A stretch of DNA of 5,014 nt, taken from the NCBI GenBank assembly GCA_903874575.1, contig CAIQSZ010000457.1, positions 1 to 5,014 of the forward strand. Reading direction: 5' to 3'. This document shows, one piece after another, positions 1 through 5,014 of the stretch. The translations under genes were made by a program, and so were the position numbers. Numbering within the stretch: position 1 is the first letter of the stretch; each line of letters opens with the position of its first letter. The notes beneath the pieces are model-generated. The model was given only the letters and a program-made list of their open reading frames with translations. It did no database searches and was not told the origin of the DNA. Source of the DNA: an uncultured Elusimicrobia bacterium (GTDB taxonomy: Bacteria > Elusimicrobiota > Elusimicrobia > UBA1565 > UBA9628).

Positions 1-100
1 ACGACGGGTTGCTCGCCGCCTGCGCCTTCCCGCACAGCAGCCCCGCCGTCATCAACAGCCACGCGCCCAGCGCCGCCGCCTTCGTCTTTCGAGTCTTCAT
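1..100 (-). CDS. N-terminus of a secreted protein (partial, runs off left edge)
   Basis: Only the first 33 codons lie in the window; the gene continues beyond base 1. The start is the ATG whose complement is at 98-100, chosen because AAGGAG lies 7 bases upstream. The peptide is a textbook Sec signal: a basic start (MKTRKTK), a hydrophobic core rich in Ala and Leu (about residues 8-23), and an AQA cleavage motif predicting a mature protein starting at about Ala29. A Cys at residue 23 is preceded by Leu-Leu, so it is not a proper lipobox and a lipoprotein is unlikely. The gene follows the 313-residue secreted protein on the same strand after 49 bases and is probably in its operon. Nothing of the mature domain is visible, so the function is unknown. 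The export call is fairly secure. Confidence 0.75.
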   Translation of the reverse strand, partial: MKTRKTKAAALGAWLLMTAGLLCGKAQAASNPS

Positions 101-107
101 TCGATGT

Positions 108-113
108 CTCCTT
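108..113 (-). promoter_or_regulatory. Ribosome-binding site of the left-edge secreted gene
   Basis: Reading the minus strand, AAGGAG lies 7 bases before the ATG of the partial gene. It supports a real start here, although only 33 codons of the gene are present. The wider context CCAAGGAGA is identical to that of the upstream gene. Confidence 0.7.
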
Positions 114-149
114 GGCACGTCATATTTTCACGGCACGGCATGTTTTCGC

Positions 150-1091
150 TCACGGCTTCGCCGCGGGTTCGGCCTTGACGACGTTCGCCGTCTGGACGAG
201 CAGGCGATAGTAAACTCGCGTCGGGATTTTTTGCTCAAGAACCTCGAAGCTGACGATGAACAGCAGATTCTTGCCGCGGTTGGCGGGCTGGTCGGGTATC
301 TCAAGGGACAGGCTGGTGTCGGCGATGCTGTTTCCGTCGACTTTGATCACGTCCTTGTTCGGCTTCAACCACTGCGGATTGGCCGCCGCCTCGAAGCCCT
401 CCGGCAGCGAAACCATGCTCTCCCAGACGGGGATGGAACGCACCCGGAAGTTGAGCGCGCGGTCGTTGGGGTTCACCAGCTTGATCGAAACCTTGCGCTC
501 CTTGCGCAGGTCGACCGTCCGGCCGAGCATGATGTCGGAGACCGCGGCGTTGACCGGCAGGACGGTGAAGTCCAGATTCGCCAAGGTTTCGTCCACGAAC
601 TTCTTTTTCAGTTCTTCCTCGGTAGGAGGCGTGCTGTCGATGTGCAGGAGAAGGTGGCTGCGCAGTCCGACCAGGAGCGCGCGCATGTTGGTCGAATGCG
701 ACCAGATGTCGGCCTGGAAGCGGCGTCCGAGCAGGCTGGGATCATTGGGGATGGTGATGATCAAGTCCGTGACCGCCTCGCGGTTCGGCGCTATGGTGAA
801 GGTGCCGCGTTCCACGCGGACCCAGTCCGGAGAGGGAATCTCCGTGTAGCCCGCGTTGAGAACGGACACCCGCGAAGTCTCGATCTTCAGATCGACCTCC
901 TCGTCGCCGGTGTTCACGACGCGCAACGGCAGATTCAACAGCTTGAACAGCGAATACTTCTGGCCGATCTTCAGATTGCGGATGACCACCTCGCCGAGCG
1001 GTGTGCGCAGCCCGCCCGCCCGCGCGGCGCGCGGAAAAGCCGCGGACAGCGCCGCGGCGACCATGACCCCCATCAGTATTCCAGTTCGCAT
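150..1091 (-). CDS. Secreted protein with two tandem beta-sandwich-like domains, function unknown
   Basis: The protein has 313 residues. Residues 1-25 form a Sec signal peptide: a short n-region with Arg2, a hydrophobic stretch at about 5-19, and cleavage after ARA at 23-25. The mature part is rich in alternating hydrophobic residues, as in Ig-like beta-sandwiches, and has no predicted membrane segment, so it should be periplasmic or extracellular. It contains two related halves, about residues 38-131 and 185-283, joined by a charged linker (about 155-170, with Glu3-Lys3). Shared marks are Val-Asn at 59-60/206-207, Gly81/232, Trp90/241, Ala-x-Thr-x-Leu at 106-110/257-261 and Ile-Pro at 114-115/265-266. 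The style recalls DUF916/WxL-binding-like or PapD-like Ig domains that pack against surface proteins, but that is a weak inference and I do not recognise the family. It precedes another secreted gene by 49 bases, so the two may act together. Confidence 0.88.
   Translation of the reverse strand: MRTGILMGVMVAAALSAAFPRAARAGGLRTPLGEVVIRNLKIGQKYSLFKLLNLPLRVVNTGDEEVDLKIETSRVSVLNAGYTEIPSPDWVRVERGTFTIAPNREAVTDLIITIPNDPSLLGRRFQADIWSHSTNMRALLVGLRSHLLLHIDSTPPTEEELKKKFVDETLANLDFTVLPVNAAVSDIMLGRTVDLRKERKVSIKLVNPNDRALNFRVRSIPVWESMVSLPEGFEAAANPQWLKPNKDVIKVDGNSIADTSLSLEIPDQPANRGKNLLFIVSFEVLEQKIPTRVYYRLLVQTANVVKAEPAAKP
243..980 (-). repeat. Internal domain duplication within the 313-residue protein
   Basis: The two protein halves align by eye at a constant offset of 147 residues over the first strands (Gly43/190, Leu48/195, Asn60/207, Asp63/210). 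The offset is 151, without gaps, from Gly81/232 through Gly122/273. Trp90/241, Pro88/239, Arg92/Lys243, Ala106/257, Thr108/259, Leu110/261, Ile-Pro 114-115/265-266 and Arg123/Lys274 all coincide. This is a protein-level repeat; the copies are old and diverged, so no DNA repeat is expected. Confidence 0.7.
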
Positions 1092-1102
1092 TTCTATTTA
1101 TT

Positions 1103-1108
1103 CTCCTT
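1103..1108 (-). promoter_or_regulatory. Ribosome-binding site of the 313-residue secreted protein
   Basis: AAGGAG on the minus strand lies 11 bases before the ATG at 1089-1091, slightly long but usable spacing. The intervening bases are AT-rich (AATAAATAGAA), which should leave the start unstructured. In-frame ATGs at codons 7 and 10 would cut into the signal peptide, so the first ATG is preferred. Confidence 0.65.
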
Positions 1109-1139
1109 GGCCCGAGCTTTACGTCCTCCGGAGTGTATC

Positions 1140-1148
1140 CATATAGCA
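1140..1148 (-). promoter_or_regulatory. Possible extended -10 promoter for the secreted-protein operon
   Basis: The minus strand reads TGCTATATG, an extended -10 (TG-N-TATA) arrangement about 50 bases before the ATG at 1091. The hexamer TATATG matches TATAAT at four of six positions. I see no good -35 at the usual distance, so this is only a candidate. Confidence 0.22.
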
Positions 1149-1214
1149 TCGGGACATCCGGGCTCCGCTGCGCATAAATTGAGAAGCAGTATTCGCAATA
1201 TATTCACAACATAA

Positions 1215-1244
1215 ATGACATTTGATGCGACTAGACGATAAAAT
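1215..1244 (+). promoter_or_regulatory. Possible sigma-70-type promoter for the O-antigen ligase-family gene
   Basis: ATGACA (1215-1220) matches the -35 consensus TTGACA at five of six bases. TAAAAT (1239-1244) matches the -10 consensus TATAAT at five of six. The spacer is 18 bases. Transcription would start near 1251, next to the TGCATGCA palindrome, giving a leader of about 95 bases. The AT-rich setting makes chance matches easier, hence modest confidence. Confidence 0.35.
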
Positions 1245-1328
1245 GTATTACTGCATGCACACATCATCATCATTTATACATCCGCATCTTTCGGAACATA
1301 GCGCGTCCGAATTTAGTAAAGTGCCCCC

Positions 1329-1342
1329 AAGGAGCAATGGAG
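1329..1342 (+). promoter_or_regulatory. Ribosome-binding region with two Shine-Dalgarno cores
   Basis: AAGGAG (1329-1334) is 12 bases and GGAG (1339-1342) is 4 bases before the ATG at 1347; neither spacing is ideal. Another ATG at 1337 is out of frame, only 2 bases after AAGGAG, and opens just 31 codons, so it is probably not used. An in-frame TAA at 1317-1319 with no alternative start between fixes 1347 as the start. Confidence 0.55.
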
Positions 1343-1346
1343 CATA

Positions 1347-3113
1347 ATGAGCCGCCTCGGCCTCTGCGTCGCGCTCGCTGGGGGACTGCTGACCGTCGCG
1401 CCGAACATCGCGGACGCGTACACCCTTCCTAAACTCTGGGCTCTCGCCGTCGGAGGCGCGCTGGCCTGGGCGGGCTTGAGCGGCGCGCCCATGCGGCGCA
1501 CGACGCTGGACTGGCCCATCGCGGCGCTGTGGCTGACGATGCTGGCCTCCGCGGCGCTCTCCGCCGACCCGGCGGCCAGCGCGCTCGGCATGTACCCTCA
1601 GCAGTTCTACGGCCTGCTGCCGCTGGCGCTGTGCACGGCGCTGTTCTATGCGGCGGCGTCCTCCCAAGACGACTGCGACGAACTCGTCGCCAAGTTGCTG
1701 GTCGCCCTCGCCGCCGCGCTGTGCGCCTTCGGAATCGCGCAGCGCATCGCCGGCCGGGCGATCCTGACGGGGGAGACGCTGCCCGAGGGCCGCCGCATTA
1801 CGTCGACCATCGGCAATCCGGTCATGCTGGGCTCGTGCCTGGTCCTGCTCTTCCCGTTCGTCCTGCGCGAGGCGTTCGACAAAAAAAGCGCGCTCGGCCG
1901 TGCCGCGGCCGCGCTGACGGCGATCGGCCTGCTGCTGACCTGGGCGCGCGCCGCATGGGCCGGCGCGGCGCTGGCGGCCGCGGCGTACGCGCTGTTCTCG
2001 GGACGACTGAAGTTGCGCGGCGGCGACGCCCGCAGGCTGGGGCTGGCGTGCGCGCTGGCTTCCGCGCCCGCCTTCCTGTTGCTGCAACGCGGACTAGCGA
2101 AGGGCGACAGCGACGCGATGCGCGTCGAGATGCTGAAATCCGCGGCGCCGATGCTGGCGGCCCGCCCGGTGCTCGGTTGGGGGCCGGACACGTATATGAT
2201 CCCGTTCCGGCGCTTTAAAAGCGACCGGTGGGTGAAGCTCTCGCACGCGACCTGGGTTCTTCAACTGAGCGCGCACGACGACCTTCTGCAGGCCGCGATC
2301 ACTCTCGGACTCGCGGGATTGGCCGCCTACCTTCTGCTGCTGAGCGCGCTGTTTGCAACGCTCCGTCGCCGGCTGGCGGAGCGGCCGCGGGACGGACTCG
2401 CCGCCGCCACGGCCGCGGGCCTGCGCGGTCTTTTTCTGCAGGCGCAGGTCAACCCGATCACGCCCTCGAACCTGGCGGCGGCGTGCGTGCTCGCCGGCTT
2501 CGCCGCGCGGCGGGATACGGCGCTCCCGCGGACGGCGGGCCGCGTCGTCGCCTGGACCGCCTGCGCGGCGCTGACGGCCGCCTCGATCCTGCTCGGACGC
2601 CTGGGCTACGCGGACTTTCTTTTCCGCCGCGGCGTGGAGACGATGAACGCCTCCCGCGGCATCGACGCGAAGTTCATGGCGGGGGTCGCGGATCTGAAAC
2701 GCGCGACGGAGCTCAATGCCTGGTCGGTCAACTATCTCGCGCAGAGATGCGAGGTGATTTTCCGCGTCTCGCGCGTCGCGCCGCGCGAGCAGGGCAAACA
2801 GCTCATCGACAAGGCTCTCGACCTGACCGCGGCGGCTCTCCGCCTGCATCTGGAGAACCCGACGGCGCACGAACTGAGATCGACGGCTCTGACGCTGGCC
2901 GCCCGGTTCGGCGCGGACACGCTGAAGGAAGCGATGGCGGAAATCAAGCGCGCCTCGGAAATGGACCCCACGATGACGTTTTCCCTGCGCCGACGGATGG
3001 ACCTGGCAAGAGCGCTGAACGATCGCGCGGAATTCGAGCGGGCGAAAGCGGACTACCTGCGGGTCATCGCGCTGACCAGCGAAGCCCCGGACTGGAATCC
3101 GATCGTCCTCTGA
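1347..3113 (+). CDS. O-antigen ligase/polymerase-family membrane protein with TPR-like C-terminal tail
   Basis: The protein has 588 residues. About 12-13 hydrophobic segments fill residues 4-418 and a soluble helical tail follows. Family (Wzy_C type) motifs appear in order: an R-x-T-S-T-x-G-N-P box at 150-158; Thr-Trp-Ala-Arg then Trp-Ala-Gly at 198-206; a long, probably periplasmic loop at about 248-311 with Arg259 and ARPVLGWGPDTY at 272-283; and His310 in SAHDDLLQ just before the next membrane segment, where the family keeps its essential histidine. Such proteins join or polymerise undecaprenyl-linked glycans at the outer face of the inner membrane. Ligase, Wzy polymerase and protein oligosaccharyltransferase members cannot be told apart here. 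The tail (about 420-588) has helical pairs with A-x-x-E/D-L-x-x-A patterns, such as 444-458 and 525-541, resembling TPRs found in similar bacterial proteins. No glycan-synthesis gene is adjacent in the window. Confidence 0.88.
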   Translation: MSRLGLCVALAGGLLTVAPNIADAYTLPKLWALAVGGALAWAGLSGAPMRRTTLDWPIAALWLTMLASAALSADPAASALGMYPQQFYGLLPLALCTALFYAAASSQDDCDELVAKLLVALAAALCAFGIAQRIAGRAILTGETLPEGRRITSTIGNPVMLGSCLVLLFPFVLREAFDKKSALGRAAAALTAIGLLLTWARAAWAGAALAAAAYALFSGRLKLRGGDARRLGLACALASAPAFLLLQRGLAKGDSDAMRVEMLKSAAPMLAARPVLGWGPDTYMIPFRRFKSDRWVKLSHATWVLQLSAHDDLLQAAITLGLAGLAAYLLLLSALFATLRRRLAERPRDGLAAATAAGLRGLFLQAQVNPITPSNLAAACVLAGFAARRDTALPRTAGRVVAWTACAALTAASILLGRLGYADFLFRRGVETMNASRGIDAKFMAGVADLKRATELNAWSVNYLAQRCEVIFRVSRVAPREQGKQLIDKALDLTAAALRLHLENPTAHELRSTALTLAARFGADTLKEAMAEIKRASEMDPTMTFSLRRRMDLARALNDRAEFERAKADYLRVIALTSEAPDWNPIVL

Positions 3114-3131
3114 CGCGGGCGCGACGCGTCA
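3111..3131. terminator. Inverted repeat between convergent stop codons, possible weak bidirectional terminator
   Basis: TGACGCG (3111-3117) and CGCGTCA (3125-3131) form a perfect 7-bp stem with a 7-base loop. The first three bases are the stop codon of the plus-strand gene, and the last three are the stop codon of the minus-strand gene. No T-rich run follows on either strand, so it is not a classical intrinsic terminator. It could still slow polymerase or protect 3' ends. A chance palindrome in GC-rich DNA remains possible. Confidence 0.35.
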
Positions 3132-3818
3132 ACGACGGGGGGAGAACCGGTAGCCGACGCCGTGGACCGTCTGGAGCAGGAGGGCCGCGCCGCCGATCTT
3201 GCGGCGCAGGGACTCGACGTGCTTATCGAGCGTGCGGGTCTCGACTCCGTCGGGATAGTTCCACACCGCGGCGAGCAGTTCCTCGCGCTTGAACGCGCGG
3301 TCCCGATGCCGCATCAAGTGGGCGAGGAGGTCGAACTCCAGGCGCGTGAGCTCGACGGGCTGGCCGGCCACCAGGGCCTGGCGCGAGACCAGGCGCAGTT
3401 CGACGGGGCCGCCGGTCAGCACGGTCACCGTCTCCTCCGGCGCCTCGCCGGCCCAGACCACGCGGCGCAATAACGTGCGCACGCGCGCCAAGAAGATGGG
3501 CGGCTGGAACGGCCGATGGATGACGTCGTCGGCGCCCGCGTCCAGCAGGGCGACGCCCTCCCCGCTCCCGGCCTTCGTATCCACGCACAACACCGGCAGG
3601 CGGCGCTGCTCGGGGCTCTCGCGCAGGCGGCGCAGGAACGCCGGCACCTCCGCGTCCGAAGCGTGAGCGAGGACCAGCAACGCGGGGCGGCCGGACCGCA
3701 CCGCGTCCAAGGCCTCCTTCACGCTCGAGACGGCCTGCACGCGGTGGCCCTGGCCTTCAAGGAGGGCGCCGAGCTGCTCTCGGAAGCGGGCGTCGTCGCA
3801 GGAGACGGCGATCTGCAT
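3129..3818 (-). CDS. OmpR/PhoB-family response regulator with a degenerate receiver domain
   Basis: The protein has 229 residues: a receiver-like domain (about 1-119) and a winged-helix DNA-binding domain (about 130-227). The second domain is canonical: LTRLEFDLLAHL at 157-168, REELLAAVW at 178-186, R-T-L-D-K-H-V-x-S-L-R-R-K at 195-207, and the wing T-V-H-G-V-G-Y-R-F at 217-225. The receiver keeps the acidic pair Asp8-Asp9 and the GADD turn at 95-98. By alignment with PhoB, however, the phosphorylated Asp is Ala51, the conserved Thr is Asp80 and the conserved Lys before Pro-Phe is Arg102. It should therefore bind DNA without conventional aspartate phosphorylation, as other atypical OmpR-type regulators do. 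No histidine kinase is present. It starts 6 bases after the mutase stop and is probably translationally coupled to it. Its target genes are unknown. Confidence 0.9.
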   Translation of the reverse strand: MQIAVSCDDARFREQLGALLEGQGHRVQAVSSVKEALDAVRSGRPALLVLAHASDAEVPAFLRRLRESPEQRRLPVLCVDTKAGSGEGVALLDAGADDVIHRPFQPPIFLARVRTLLRRVVWAGEAPEETVTVLTGGPVELRLVSRQALVAGQPVELTRLEFDLLAHLMRHRDRAFKREELLAAVWNYPDGVETRTLDKHVESLRRKIGGAALLLQTVHGVGYRFSPRR

Positions 3819-3824
3819 GCCGGG

Positions 3825-5014
<1,190 letters not shown>

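Larger units (their letters stand above)
1092..1346. promoter_or_regulatory. AT-rich divergent intergenic regulatory region
   Basis: These 255 bases separate divergently transcribed genes and must carry promoters for both. Counting by hand, 28 of the 90 bases at 1191-1280 are G or C, far below the GC-rich coding sequence on either side. Small features inside include AATATATT (1197-1204), a TGCATGCA palindrome (1252-1259), four CAT triplets in a row (1262-1273) and CTCCGGAG (1126-1133). No convincing small gene, RNA fold or long inverted repeat is seen. Confidence 0.6.

Noticed and set aside
101..149. Possible terminator between the two secreted genes
   Set aside because: The 49-base gap has A/T runs but no stem with a following T tract on the minus strand, so an operon is the simpler reading.
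742..1149. Minus-strand frame starting at 1149, upstream of and overlapping the 313-residue gene
   Set aside because: Its first 19 or so codons lie in the intergenic region and look protein-like, but there is no Shine-Dalgarno before the ATG and the rest is a frame-shifted shadow of the real gene, rich in Arg and Gly.
9..1214. Plus-strand open frame of 401 codons over the secreted-protein operon
   Set aside because: It runs antisense across the well-supported 313-residue gene and the signal-peptide gene, is dominated by Arg, Asp, Gln and Val in shadow-like composition, and has no recognisable motif. Long antisense frames are expected in GC-rich coding DNA.
1337..1432. Short 31-codon frame starting at the ATG at 1337
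   Set aside because: It is out of frame with the ligase gene, AAGGAG is only 2 bases upstream, and the peptide is a basic shadow-like sequence. A regulatory leader peptide cannot be excluded but nothing supports it.
1248..2870. Long minus-strand frames (279 and 258 codons) opposite the ligase-family gene
   Set aside because: Composition is Arg/Gln/Ala/Gly-rich with no domain, and the opposite strand encodes a coherent membrane protein with family motifs.
2228..3292. Plus-strand frame of 354 codons across the end of the ligase gene and into the regulator
   Set aside because: It crosses two convergent, motif-supported genes in other frames and shows only low-complexity Arg/Gly/Ala composition.

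Overview
The window is GC-rich bacterial DNA with tightly packed genes. There is one divergent intergenic region of about 255 bases, and it is strikingly AT-rich against the coding sequence. No RNA gene, insertion sequence, CRISPR array or tRNA is visible. Two Sec-type signal peptides and an O-antigen ligase-family membrane protein suggest an envelope with exported polysaccharide or glycoconjugate, most likely Gram-negative. The phylum cannot be fixed from this sequence; Elusimicrobiota or a deltaproteobacterium-like lineage would fit, but that is a guess.

Left part (1-1091, minus strand): a two-gene run. It reads from a 313-residue secreted protein, built from two copies of one beta-sandwich-like domain, into a second secreted protein of which only the first 33 codons are inside the window. 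Both starts carry the same CCAAGGAGA ribosome-binding context. Middle (1092-1346): the AT-rich divergent promoter region. Then (1347-3113, plus strand) a 588-residue multi-pass membrane protein with the O-antigen ligase/polymerase (Wzy_C) motifs and a helical, TPR-like C-terminal tail.

Right part (3129-5014, minus strand): a second operon, read from a cobalamin-dependent acyl-CoA mutase large subunit (start lies beyond the right edge) into an OmpR/PhoB-type response regulator whose Shine-Dalgarno sequence sits in the last codons of the mutase gene. It converges with the ligase gene; only 15 bases separate the two stop codons, which form the outer edges of a perfect 7-bp inverted repeat.

Three points deserve most attention. 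The mutase keeps the catalytic histidine but has glutamine where methylmalonyl-CoA mutase has its substrate-carboxylate arginine, the pattern of isobutyryl-CoA-type mutases, and it has lost two other normally conserved arginines. The response regulator has lost the phosphorylatable aspartate and the signalling lysine, so it is probably a phosphorylation-independent regulator. The 313-residue secreted protein carries a clear internal duplication of a domain I cannot assign to a named family. None of this proves a new system, but a divergent mutase coupled to a pseudo-receiver regulator is an unusual pairing.
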